DNA of 16,431 nt from Oxalobacteraceae bacterium UBA7693 (GTDB lineage: Bacteria; Pseudomonadota; Gammaproteobacteria; Burkholderiales; Burkholderiaceae_D): NCBI GenBank assembly GCA_002482715.1, contig DLGN01000202.1, positions 3,769-20,199 of the forward strand, in the 5' to 3' direction. This document shows, piece by piece, positions 1 to 6,962 of this stretch. Under the pieces are notes generated by a model. It ran no database searches, was not told where the DNA came from, and worked only from the letters and a program-made list of their open reading frames with translations. Numbering within the stretch: the first letter of the stretch is position 1; every line of letters starts with the position of its first letter. Both the position numbers and the translations under genes were made by a program.

Positions 1-80
1 TGTAGTAAGTAGAAGTATGCATTTTAGAAGTGGTTTTTATAACAGCGTCAATGAACGCAATAACTCTAAGCGGGGACACA

Positions 81-1400
81 ATGCAGCAAAAGAAAAAGAG
101 CTTCAAATTCACCACCATTGCAACAGCAATTGGAATCGCGTTATTGGCGCAAAATCCGGCATCGGCAACTAATGGCTATTTTTCTCATGGCTATGGGATA
201 AAGGCGAAAGGGATGGGAGGTGCTGCATCAGCGATGAACAAAGACGCATTTGGTGGTGCAAATAATCCAGCTAGTATGGTATTTGTTGGCAACCGCTTAG
301 ATGTTGGGATGGATTGGTTTAAACCAAGTCGCGACGCCACCCGTAGCGGTGCTGCTATTCCATCACTTAACGGTAAAAGTAACAGCGGTGAAAACGATTT
401 TCTCGTGCCTGAATTTGGCTATAATCGCAGCATCAATAATGACATGAGCCTTGGTATTTCGGTTTATGGCAATGGTGGGTTGAATACTACATTTGATCAA
501 GGCAATTTTAACTGCGGCAATCCTTCTGGGAATAATATGTTGTGCGGTAGTGGCAAGTTAGGTGTCGATATGATTCAGCTGATTCTTGCACCAACGTTTG
601 CGATGAAACTGAATAATGATCATGCCATTGGCGTATCCATGTTGCTCGGTTACCAGCGATTCAAGGCTGATGGTCTGCAAGCATTCAATAATTCCCCTGG
701 TTTTCCTCCATTCACCGGTGCACCCGGTTTTGTCACTAACAATGGTTACGATAGTTCTACCGGCGTAGGTTTGCGAATCGGCTATCAAGGTAAGTTGACT
801 GATAGTTTTACGGTCGGTATCGCCTATGCGAACAAGATGGATATGAAGGCCTTCGATAAATATAAAGGTCTATTTGCGCAACAAGGTGACTTTGATATTC
901 CAGAAAACTACAGCGTAGGATTTGCCTATGCTCCCGATAAGTTGTGGACGATTGCGGTTGACTACCAACGTATCAACTATAGCGGTGTTAGCTCCATTGG
1001 TAATTCAAGTATGCCAAAAGCACCTTTGGGCGCGATGAATGGTCCAGGATTTGGATGGCAAGACATTGATGTATTTAAACTCGGCGTTGAATACAAGTTT
1101 TCAGAACAACTTGAATTACGAGCTGGATACAATCAAGGTAAGAATCCAATCGGTAATGGTGATGTGACTTTCAATATTTTGGCTCCTGGTGTGGTGCAAT
1201 CGCATCTGACATTAGGTATGAGCTATGCGTTGAGTAAAGAGAGTGAAATATCTGCATCGTTCATGCACGCACCTCGTCAAACTGTGAGTGGGCCATCATT
1301 ATTCAATGGACTTTTCCCTGCGCCACCAAATGCCGGCGGTACAGAAACGATCGGTATGAGTCAAAACGCATTGGGCGTGGCATGGAGTATGAAGTTTTAG
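81..1400 (+). CDS. FadL/OmpP1/TodX-family outer-membrane transport protein
   Basis: Predicted 14-strand outer-membrane beta-barrel of the FadL family, whose members let hydrophobic molecules pass the outer membrane. I chose the ATG at 81 over a GTG at 30 and an ATG at 51 because it gives a clean signal peptide: basic start MQQKKK, hydrophobic core TTIATAIGIALLA, cleavage after ASA at about residue 29. The mature protein then begins TNGYFSHGYGIKAKGMGGA, the typical family N-terminus (plug/hatch region), followed by the NNPAS motif. The rest alternates polar and aromatic residues and ends in Phe (SMKF), as expected for BAM-dependent barrels. The 439 residues are normal for the family. It heads a run of sulfur-related genes on the same strand, so a hydrophobic sulfur species is a possible cargo, but the sequence does not show the substrate. 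Family call firm, cargo unknown. Confidence 0.9.
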   Translation: MQQKKKSFKFTTIATAIGIALLAQNPASATNGYFSHGYGIKAKGMGGAASAMNKDAFGGANNPASMVFVGNRLDVGMDWFKPSRDATRSGAAIPSLNGKSNSGENDFLVPEFGYNRSINNDMSLGISVYGNGGLNTTFDQGNFNCGNPSGNNMLCGSGKLGVDMIQLILAPTFAMKLNNDHAIGVSMLLGYQRFKADGLQAFNNSPGFPPFTGAPGFVTNNGYDSSTGVGLRIGYQGKLTDSFTVGIAYANKMDMKAFDKYKGLFAQQGDFDIPENYSVGFAYAPDKLWTIAVDYQRINYSGVSSIGNSSMPKAPLGAMNGPGFGWQDIDVFKLGVEYKFSEQLELRAGYNQGKNPIGNGDVTFNILAPGVVQSHLTLGMSYALSKESEISASFMHAPRQTVSGPSLFNGLFPAPPNAGGTETIGMSQNALGVAWSMKF

Positions 1401-1443
1401 TAGTAGGGATCGAACTTTAGATTTCTAATTTTTGATCTGTGAT

Positions 1444-1472
1444 GACCTGAGGGCGTTTGATGTTCTCAGGTC
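1444..1472 (+). terminator. hairpin after the FadL-like gene, possible terminator
   Basis: A perfect 8-bp inverted repeat, GACCTGAG (1444-1451) and CTCAGGTC (1465-1472), with a 13-nt loop that can pair further through G-U pairs. It lies 44 bp after the stop codon. The following bases are T/A-rich but lack a real T tract, so this is either a weak terminator or an mRNA-stabilising hairpin. Confidence 0.5.
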
Positions 1473-1562
1473 TTATCAAATAAATTAATCGCCAAAAAAT
1501 GTAATCGTATGGCGTAGAAAAGTTGAATCATGAAATTTTTCACCCAACTAGTAGCAGAGCAG

Positions 1563-2537
1563 ATGAAAACACTAACGGCACTCACGTTGATGCTATTTTT
1601 AAGTTGGTTTTCATTGCAAGCTCATGCAGAATCAGCGACAGAAGTAATCAAACTAACTCCAATTAAAGTATCTCCGCATGTCTACTATTTTCAGGGTGAA
1701 TCTGGTGTAGCCAGCTCTGCGAATAAAGGATTTATGTCGAATGCAGGCTTTGTGGTGACCAAAGCCGGTGTCGTCGTTTACGACGCCTTGGCGACTCCCG
1801 TTCTTGGTGATGCCATGATTGCGGCGATAAAAAAAGTGACCAAGCAACCGATAAAAAAAGTCATTATTGGACATTATCATGCGGACCATATCTACGGTTT
1901 GCAAGCATTCAAAAAAATCGGTGCCGAACTCATTGCCCACGAGGGTGGAAAACTCTATCTGAGTTCTGAGTTAGCACAGCAACGTTTAGAACAAAGAAAA
2001 GCTGAGTTATTCCCATGGGTTGATGACAAAACCGAAGTGTTGCCAGCGGATGTGTGGCTCAACTTTGCCGATAAAAAGCCTTACACATTTAGTCTAGGCG
2101 GAATGAAATTTCAAGTGATCGATAGTAGTGGTGCCCACTCGTCGGAAGATGTTTTGCTATTCGTTGAAAGTGAAAAGGTGTTATTTGCCGGCGACATTTA
2201 CTTTTCAGGACGCATTCCTTTTGTTGGCAATGCGGATAGTCGCGTTTGGCTCTTAACACTGGATCGTCTGCTTGATGTGAAGCCACAAGTGGTTGTTCCA
2301 GGTCATGGAAAATATTCAACCGACACAATCAAAGACATGCAATTGACCAAAAGCTATTTGGAATTTTTGCGTGAAAAAATGGGGAATGCGGTTCAAGATC
2401 TAGTCGGGTTCGAGGAAGCGTATCAACAAACAGACTGGTCGCGGTTTGAGAATGTTCCCGCATTTAAAGCGGCGAATCGTTTGAATGCATTTGGAACTTA
2501 CATCTTGATGGTAAAAGAAAGTTTGGAAAAGAAGTAA
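1563..2537 (+). CDS. Exported metallo-beta-lactamase-fold hydrolase, SoxH-like
   Basis: Zinc (or iron) hydrolase of the metallo-beta-lactamase superfamily, predicted periplasmic. The HxHxDH motif is intact as GHYHADH (H104, H106, D108, H109 from this start). The remaining metal ligands are visible as H192 (SGAHSSED), D211 (FAGDIYF) and H248 (VPGHG). The arrangement resembles SoxH and the zinc hydrolases of quinoprotein relay systems; specific activity on thioesters or persulfides is inference. An in-frame ATG at 1530 would give 335 residues. I prefer 1563 because it yields a compact signal peptide (MKTLTALTLMLFLSWFSLQAHA, cut after AHA), whereas the extra 11 residues would put Q and E ahead of the core. 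Neither start has a strong Shine-Dalgarno. It sits between the FadL-like gene and a DsrE-like gene, suggesting a role in periplasmic sulfur chemistry. An ETHE1-like persulfide dioxygenase is a less likely alternative. Confidence 0.88.
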   Translation: MKTLTALTLMLFLSWFSLQAHAESATEVIKLTPIKVSPHVYYFQGESGVASSANKGFMSNAGFVVTKAGVVVYDALATPVLGDAMIAAIKKVTKQPIKKVIIGHYHADHIYGLQAFKKIGAELIAHEGGKLYLSSELAQQRLEQRKAELFPWVDDKTEVLPADVWLNFADKKPYTFSLGGMKFQVIDSSGAHSSEDVLLFVESEKVLFAGDIYFSGRIPFVGNADSRVWLLTLDRLLDVKPQVVVPGHGKYSTDTIKDMQLTKSYLEFLREKMGNAVQDLVGFEEAYQQTDWSRFENVPAFKAANRLNAFGTYILMVKESLEKK

Positions 2538-2646
2538 TTCTTATCTTTAGGGGCGCAGCCCTTGTCCTTAGAATAAAGCAAAGCAGTCGGGTTCAATATG
2601 TGTGAATAGGACTAAAATCATCGAAACGTAACAGACAGGAGTCGTC

Positions 2647-3072
2647 ATGAAATCATTTAGTAAATGGATCAGTGCAGCACTATTGTGCATCATCGCCAGT
2701 ACGGGATTTACTGCAGAACGTGAAGAAAAAGTGATTTACCATATCAGCGATAGCGTGAATGCGACAGCAGCCTTACGCAATGCGAAAAATCATCTAGATC
2801 AAAGCCCAAAAGCCAAAATTGTATTTGTTACGCACGGGCCAGGCGTCGATTTTTTGCTCGACGGTGCAGCGGATAAAAATGGCAACCCTTATGATATCGC
2901 GGTGCAAGATCTGGCCGCGCGGAAAGTCGAATTTCGCGTCTGCAATAATACTTTAGTCGGCCGAAAGATCGATAAATCAAAGCTGCTGCCGGAGGCGAGT
3001 CTAGTCCCATCTGGCGTCGCCGAGGTTGCCCGACTTCAAGTTCATGAAGGCTATGCCTATCTGAAGCCATAA
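2647..3072 (+). CDS. Exported DsrE/DsrF-like family protein
   Basis: Small protein of the DsrE/DsrF/TusD fold; family members bind or pass persulfide sulfur through a conserved cysteine. It has 141 residues with a signal peptide (MKSFSKWISAALLCIIASTGFTA, cut after FTA at 23), so the mature domain is periplasmic, unlike cytoplasmic DsrEFH or TusBCD. The fold is recognisable from the first strand (KVIYHISD), helix ATAALRNAKNHL, strand AKIVFVTHGPGVDFLL and the VEFRVCNNTL segment. C99 in that segment matches the usual DsrE cysteine position and is the only Cys in the mature protein. It has a good Shine-Dalgarno, AGGAG at 2637-2641, 5 nt before the ATG. It follows the SoxH-like gene and precedes the cytochrome. 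A sulfur-carrier role is inferred from fold and context. Confidence 0.85.
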   Translation: MKSFSKWISAALLCIIASTGFTAEREEKVIYHISDSVNATAALRNAKNHLDQSPKAKIVFVTHGPGVDFLLDGAADKNGNPYDIAVQDLAARKVEFRVCNNTLVGRKIDKSKLLPEASLVPSGVAEVARLQVHEGYAYLKP

Positions 3073-3144
3073 GTTTCTTGCTTCAAGTTGGGTCATCGAT
3101 AGACACAATTCATGCTATCAATTTTTGCTTGATTCTTTGTGAAT

Positions 3145-3163
3145 TTGGAGTGACTTACTCCAA
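3145..3163. promoter_or_regulatory. perfect inverted repeat upstream of the cytochrome/yeeE operon
   Basis: TTGGAGT (3145-3151) and ACTCCAA (3157-3163) form a perfect 7-bp inverted repeat with a 5-nt centre, 53 bp before the cytochrome start. No T tract follows, so an operator or leader hairpin is more likely than a terminator. The octamer TTGTGAAT at 3137-3144 directly abuts it and also occurs at the -35 region of the arsR gene (6517-6524). Function is inferred. Confidence 0.4.
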
Positions 3164-3216
3164 TAGTTGTATTGAACAGAACGCCTCTTTTGCTATTTTC
3201 ATTTGGGAGCCTGTAT

Positions 3217-3552
3217 ATGAAATTGCTATATCTATGTAACGTATTCATTTTATTCGTACTATTAACGCTATCGAGTACGCAAGCCGCCAGCAAGGAGAGA
3301 TTGTTCGCCAAGGCGGATATCGCAGCTGGTAAATCATTGCATCAAGAGAATAATTGCACTGCGTGTCATCAACAACGTACCGGAAAAAATGATAAAGACT
3401 TTTATACGCGTGTCGATCGTAAGGTCAAAACTCAAGAGAAATTAATTTCACAAATTGCTTACTGTAGTTCGCAGCTAAATCTGAGTTTTTTTCCAGAAGA
3501 CGAATTAAATATTGCTGCTTATTTAAATGACTCCTTCTATAAATTGAAATAG
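3217..3552 (+). CDS. Small exported c-type cytochrome lacking a distal Met
   Basis: Monohaem cytochrome c of 111 residues before processing. The signal peptide is MKLLYLCNVFILFVLLTLSSTQA (cut near residue 23-24) and the haem site is CTACH (C47, C50, H51). I chose the ATG at 3217 over an upstream TTG at 3172 because GGGAG (3204-3208) sits 8 nt ahead and the signal peptide then starts directly. The mature chain contains no methionine. The candidate sixth haem ligand in the C-terminal half is C83 (AYCSSQLNLS), followed by the FFPEDELNIAAYLN helix. This spacing recalls the small oxygen-binding cytochrome SHP, which uses an Asn near a Cys pair, but I cannot prove homology. The gene ends 27 bp before the YeeE-type permease and probably heads that operon. 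An electron-acceptor role in thiol or sulfur oxidation is inferred. Confidence 0.85.
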   Translation: MKLLYLCNVFILFVLLTLSSTQAASKERLFAKADIAAGKSLHQENNCTACHQQRTGKNDKDFYTRVDRKVKTQEKLISQIAYCSSQLNLSFFPEDELNIAAYLNDSFYKLK

Positions 3553-3579
3553 GCATTGAGAAACGCAAACGGAGGCTAT

Positions 3580-4686
3580 GTGGATTTCGCATCAGTATTT
3601 GAACGGTATGGTGAACCGAGTGTGATGGCTTTGGGTGGAGCCTGCATAGGATTGATGTTTGGCTTCTTTGCGCAGCGATCAAAGTTTTGTTTACGCGCCG
3701 CGGTCATCGAATTTTGGCATAGAAAATTTGGTGAAAAGCTGTCCGTTTGGCTGCTGGCGTTTTCGACTGCTGTGGTCACTATTCAAGTACTGATTCTTAA
3801 TCATAGTATTGACCTGAGCACCGCGCGCCAGTTGGCTGCGACCGGAAGTATTTCTGGCGCTCTGATTGGTGGGCTCTTATTTGGCATTGGTATGATACTG
3901 ACGCGTGGTTGCGCTAGTCGCCTTTTGATTTTATCTGCCAATGGAAATCTGCGTGCCTTGTTATCTGGTCTCGTGTTCGCGGTCGCAGCGCAAGCCTCAT
4001 TGTCTGGCGCACTGGCTCCTCTACGAAACACCATGAGCGCGTGGTGGACAGTGGAGGGCGGTAGCTCACGCGACTTGTTGGCGATAGCGGGCGTGGGTAA
4101 TTGGGGCGGTATTTTATTTGGCATGGTCTGGTTGATTGCCGCATTGTATTTTTCTATTCGTAGCGGTGGAACAATTTGGAAATGGATCGGGGGTATAGGG
4201 TCTGGCCTTGCCGTGGCATTGGCATGGTGGTTCACCTACACATCATCGGTCAACTCGTTTGAAATTATTCCTTTGCAAGGCCTTACATTTAGCGGCCCTT
4301 CAGCTGAATGGTTGATGCGAATTCTTTCATCTCCAAGTGTGCCTATTAATTTTGATTTTGGATTGTTACCTGCGGTATTTATCGGCTCGTTCATTGGTGC
4401 TTGGTTTGGAAAAGACTTGAAACTAGAAGGCTTCAAGGATGGCTACAGCATGGGGCGATACATTATTGGCGCTATTTTGATGGGCTTCGGTGCCATGTTG
4501 GCTGGTGGCTGCGCGGTAGGTGCAGGGATTACCGGAGGCTCTATTTTTGCTTTAACAGCATGGTTAGCATTAATAGGAATGTGGGCCGGTGCGGGTATCA
4601 CAGACTGGTTATTTGATACGCACCCAGAGTCTGCACAATCGAAAAATTTGGTTGCTGAGAGTCCTGCCAATATGCAGGCTCCTTAA
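3580..4686 (+). CDS. YeeE/YedE family (TsuA-like) thiosulfate/sulfur transporter
   Basis: Inner-membrane permease with two copies of the YeeE/YedE sulfur-transport repeat, about nine helices, 368 residues. Family members such as TsuA pass thiosulfate through a pore lined by conserved cysteines. All three expected Cys are present: C37 (RSKFCLRAA), C111 (LTRGCASRLL) and C311 (LAGGCAVGAGITGG), the last two in GC motifs related by the internal repeat. I chose the GTG at 3580 because GGAGG at 3571-3575 lies just ahead. An upstream TTG (3556) has no such site, and the ATG at 3578 is out of frame and closes quickly. It lies 27 bp after the cytochrome and 29 bp before the exported rhodanese, so it is co-transcribed with a sulfurtransferase. 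Thiosulfate is the likely cargo, though persulfide or a related sulfane species cannot be excluded. Confidence 0.9.
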   Translation: MDFASVFERYGEPSVMALGGACIGLMFGFFAQRSKFCLRAAVIEFWHRKFGEKLSVWLLAFSTAVVTIQVLILNHSIDLSTARQLAATGSISGALIGGLLFGIGMILTRGCASRLLILSANGNLRALLSGLVFAVAAQASLSGALAPLRNTMSAWWTVEGGSSRDLLAIAGVGNWGGILFGMVWLIAALYFSIRSGGTIWKWIGGIGSGLAVALAWWFTYTSSVNSFEIIPLQGLTFSGPSAEWLMRILSSPSVPINFDFGLLPAVFIGSFIGAWFGKDLKLEGFKDGYSMGRYIIGAILMGFGAMLAGGCAVGAGITGGSIFALTAWLALIGMWAGAGITDWLFDTHPESAQSKNLVAESPANMQAP

Positions 4687-4715
4687 TAAGGTATTTCACC
4701 TAAAGTGAGACGAAA

Positions 4716-5702
4716 ATGCAAATTCAAATCAAGTTGATTTTAGTCAGTGTCGCTCTATTTTTGTCTGGGACTGTTAACTCGCAGACCTTGCCAGGGCCGA
4801 TTGTTGATACAGCATGGCTGGCGGCAAATCTCGATAAAGTTCAGATCGTTGATGTGCGTTCGAATACCAAATCGTTCACATCCTTACCTGTGTTTGAAAC
4901 CGAGATAAAGACTGGCAAGAAATTTTTGAAAGTTGGTGCTGCTCATATTGACGGTGCGCGTCTGATCGACATGAATTTAATACGTACAGAGCGAACAATA
5001 GATGGATTGAAACTTAAGTATATGATTCCTGAGAAAGCGGATTTTGAAAAGATCATTCAAGCGGCAGGAATTAATCGAGAAAAACCCATCGTATTGATGT
5101 CTATGGGAAGCGAGATTAGCGAAGTCGATGATGTATTGCGCGTATATTGGCAGTTTAAAGTCTATGGCGAAGATCAATTAGCAGTCTTAGATGGTGGAAT
5201 GGCAGCGTGGTTGCAGGAGTCTCGTGACTTTTCGACTGATGCACTTGCTGTCAAAGCGGGAAATTGGACTGCTGTTGTTGACCGTTCCGACCAATATCTA
5301 GCGGGATCCTCTGAAGTTGCTAGTGCTGTTGAAAACAGACAAACTATCTTAATCGACTCCAGAGACAATAAACATTTTTATGGGCTAGTGAAACGCGATT
5401 ACGTTACTTCTTACGGTCATCTTGCAGGAGCAAAATTGTTTCCGGTAGATTTAATGTTCAAATCTGAGGGGAGAGCACTCAAGTTCATGTCAGCGAACAC
5501 ATATAAGTCTCTATTCCGCAATCAAGGCATCAATACCAACTCCCCTCTCATCAGCTACTGTAATAGCGGTCATTTATCAGCGGGAGTTTGGTTCCTTGCA
5601 TCAGAATTATTAGGTAACAAATTGAGTAAATTGTACGACGGCTCATTACATCAATGGACTCTGGAAGGGCGCAGCTTAGTCGGTGCAGTTCCATTAAATT
5701 AA
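4716..5702 (+). CDS. Exported tandem-rhodanese sulfurtransferase
   Basis: Thiosulfate/mercaptopyruvate-type sulfurtransferase with two rhodanese domains, 328 residues including a signal peptide (MQIQIKLILVSVALFLSGTVNSQ). Domain 1 spans about 27-175, with DVRS and GAAHIDGARLID; its active-site position (IVLMSMGSE) has no Cys, as usual for the structural N-terminal domain. Domain 2 spans about 195-325, with LIDSRD, GHLAGA and the catalytic loop YCNSGHLSAG, so C282 should carry the persulfide. The CNSGH loop is a variant of the CRxGx[RT] loop and leaves a His where TSTs often have Arg/Thr. Being exported, it works in the periplasm, next to the pore of the preceding YeeE-type permease. It could load or unload sulfane sulfur for transport or for the DsrE-like protein; that link is inferred. 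Confidence 0.9.
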   Translation: MQIQIKLILVSVALFLSGTVNSQTLPGPIVDTAWLAANLDKVQIVDVRSNTKSFTSLPVFETEIKTGKKFLKVGAAHIDGARLIDMNLIRTERTIDGLKLKYMIPEKADFEKIIQAAGINREKPIVLMSMGSEISEVDDVLRVYWQFKVYGEDQLAVLDGGMAAWLQESRDFSTDALAVKAGNWTAVVDRSDQYLAGSSEVASAVENRQTILIDSRDNKHFYGLVKRDYVTSYGHLAGAKLFPVDLMFKSEGRALKFMSANTYKSLFRNQGINTNSPLISYCNSGHLSAGVWFLASELLGNKLSKLYDGSLHQWTLEGRSLVGAVPLN

Positions 5703-5741
5703 GACTGAGACTGTGATTGTTATAAAAAATGGGAAATTGAT

Positions 5742-6455
5742 ATGGCAGACAAAAATTGGCTATCTGGATGGCTAAAAGAAGCAAATTCAGAAGTACCGAT
5801 GATTAACGACACAGCAGTCAGGATCAGAGCGGGCATCATGCTCGCTATCCCGCTATTTATGGGGTTTACTCTGTTTGAAGCGATCTATGGATCATCGTGG
5901 GTCGTGACGGGCAACAGTGTGGTTGATACCTACGAAACCGATATGAGTGGAAGAATTCTTTATCAAGTTGAGGCGATACGTCAGACATACGATTATTCAT
6001 TGCAGACCATCATCCTTTTTTACGGTCTCTTTGAAATGCTAGTAGGAATGTCGACACGTACAGCAATACTTTCACCAACAATTTGGGTATCAAAATTCTT
6101 GGCGAGATACAGAGCTCCGGATTGGAAACTTTTAGCACCCAAGAGATTCGCATGGTCATTTGGTGCGTTCATGATTTCCATTTGCTTGATTTTCTTTAAT
6201 CCAGACACTTTTGCTGAGTGGGTGAACTTTGTGGCTCGAACAGATGTATTGCCAACTACAGTGAATTACATGCCAAGTTGGATACCCAATGTCTTGGTCA
6301 TCACTTGCATCAGTTTCATGTGGATGGAAGCGGTGCTGGGATTTTGTGCTGGATGTGCGTTATACAAAGTGGCAGTGAAATTAGGCTGGGTAGTGGAGCC
6401 ATGTGAGGCTTGCAATGCCCTCGATTTTCGTACTTCGAAATCATCTGAAAATTAA
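5742..6455 (+). CDS. DUF4395-like membrane protein with two CXXC motifs
   Basis: Inner-membrane protein of 237 residues, resembling the DUF4395 family, with about four hydrophobic segments (about 30-50, 88-105, 138-152, 182-206). Two cysteine pairs flank the last helix: FCAGC (C202, C205) within the membrane edge and CEAC (C221, C224) just after it. FCxGC is the feature I associate with DUF4395. The family has no assigned function that I know, but a CXXC at the membrane face suits thiol-disulfide or persulfide exchange. The ATG at 5742 is preceded by a modest GGGAAA. It is 39 bp after the rhodanese and is the last gene of the cytochrome-yeeE-rhodanese operon, so a role in taking electrons or sulfur from the periplasmic rhodanese is a reasonable but unproven guess. 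Confidence 0.75.
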   Translation: MADKNWLSGWLKEANSEVPMINDTAVRIRAGIMLAIPLFMGFTLFEAIYGSSWVVTGNSVVDTYETDMSGRILYQVEAIRQTYDYSLQTIILFYGLFEMLVGMSTRTAILSPTIWVSKFLARYRAPDWKLLAPKRFAWSFGAFMISICLIFFNPDTFAEWVNFVARTDVLPTTVNYMPSWIPNVLVITCISFMWMEAVLGFCAGCALYKVAVKLGWVVEPCEACNALDFRTSKSSEN

Positions 6456-6516
6456 ACAAGATGAAGCAGTCGCGTCAACGTGCCCTGACTATTCCAGAAA
6501 TTAATTATTCAATTCA

Positions 6517-6546
6517 TTGTGAATCTTTTATTTTCGGCACTATAAT
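6517..6546 (+). promoter_or_regulatory. predicted sigma-70 promoter of the arsR-family gene
   Basis: TTGTGA (6517-6522, four of six consensus bases) and a perfect TATAAT (6541-6546) with an 18-bp spacer, ending 39 bp before the regulator start. It shows that the regulator can be transcribed separately from the upstream operon. Confidence 0.6.
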
Positions 6547-6551
6547 TCGCC

Positions 6552-6571
6552 ATATCCGTAATTAACCATAT
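6552..6571. promoter_or_regulatory. candidate ArsR-type operator
   Basis: A 20-bp AT-rich imperfect palindrome with the pattern ATAT-N3-TAATTA-N3-ATAT, with 14 of 20 positions symmetric. It lies just after the predicted -10, where repressor binding would block transcription. ArsR-family operators are typically AT-rich dyads of this size. Autoregulation is inferred. Confidence 0.45.
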
Positions 6572-6585
6572 AGAATTATTTTGCC

Positions 6586-6939
6586 GTGAACGAAAATCTC
6601 CGTAAAGAGCAGACAGAAGAGCTGTTCGAAGAAGTCGCCAATTATTTTTCCTTGTTATGTGAACCTACCCGCCTAAAGATTATTAACTCCATATGTAAGG
6701 GCGAGAAATCCGTTGGAGATATCGTTATCGCTGTGGAATCAACACAGGCAAATGTATCTCGACAAATTAACTTGCTTTACCGAGCAAAAGTCTTGGCTCG
6801 GCGAAAAGAAGGCACACAAGTTTTTTACCGTATTGAAGATCAAAAGACTTTATCCATGTGTCAAACGGTATGCAGCGAAATAGCCAATCGTTTAGGAATT
6901 AGTATGGACTCCGAGGTGATGGCAACCTCCATGGAATAG
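6586..6939 (+). CDS. ArsR-family winged-helix repressor, probable thiol/persulfide sensor
   Basis: Transcriptional repressor of 117 residues with the ArsR winged-helix fold. Helix alpha-2 is EPTRLKIINSIC, followed by GEKSVGDIV, the recognition helix QANVSRQINLLYRAKVL (about residues 54-70), and the wing RRKEGTQVFYRI. It has four cysteines: C25 and C37 before the HTH, and C92 and C96 (MCQTVC) in the C-terminal dimer helix. A Cys before the HTH plus one in the last helix is the layout used by the persulfide sensors SqrR and BigR, which switch by forming polysulfide bridges; the exact alignment to them is inferred. The start is GTG at 6586; no earlier Met exists in frame and no clear Shine-Dalgarno is seen. 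It lies directly downstream of the sulfur operon, has its own promoter and palindrome, and is the likely regulator of the island. Confidence 0.85.
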   Translation: MNENLRKEQTEELFEEVANYFSLLCEPTRLKIINSICKGEKSVGDIVIAVESTQANVSRQINLLYRAKVLARRKEGTQVFYRIEDQKTLSMCQTVCSEIANRLGISMDSEVMATSME

Positions 6940-6943
6940 CGCC

Positions 6944-6962
6944 AATCAAGTAATGCTTGATT
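6944..6962 (+). terminator. weak hairpin after the arsR-family gene
   Basis: AATCAAG (6944-6950) and CTTGATT (6956-6962) form a perfect but AT-rich 7-bp stem with a 5-nt loop, starting 5 bp after the stop codon. A T5 run follows about 10 bp later. Possible weak terminator. Confidence 0.4.

Noticed and set aside
3801..4235. 144-codon minus-strand frame inside the YeeE-type gene
   Set aside because: Its product is Pro/Arg-rich and low in structure, as expected of an antisense shadow, and it lies wholly within a well supported membrane-protein gene.
81..6939. Reading the sulfur island as a standard Sox thiosulfate-oxidation cluster
   Set aside because: None of SoxX, Y, Z, A, B, C or D is encoded; only SoxH-like, rhodanese and permease families are present.
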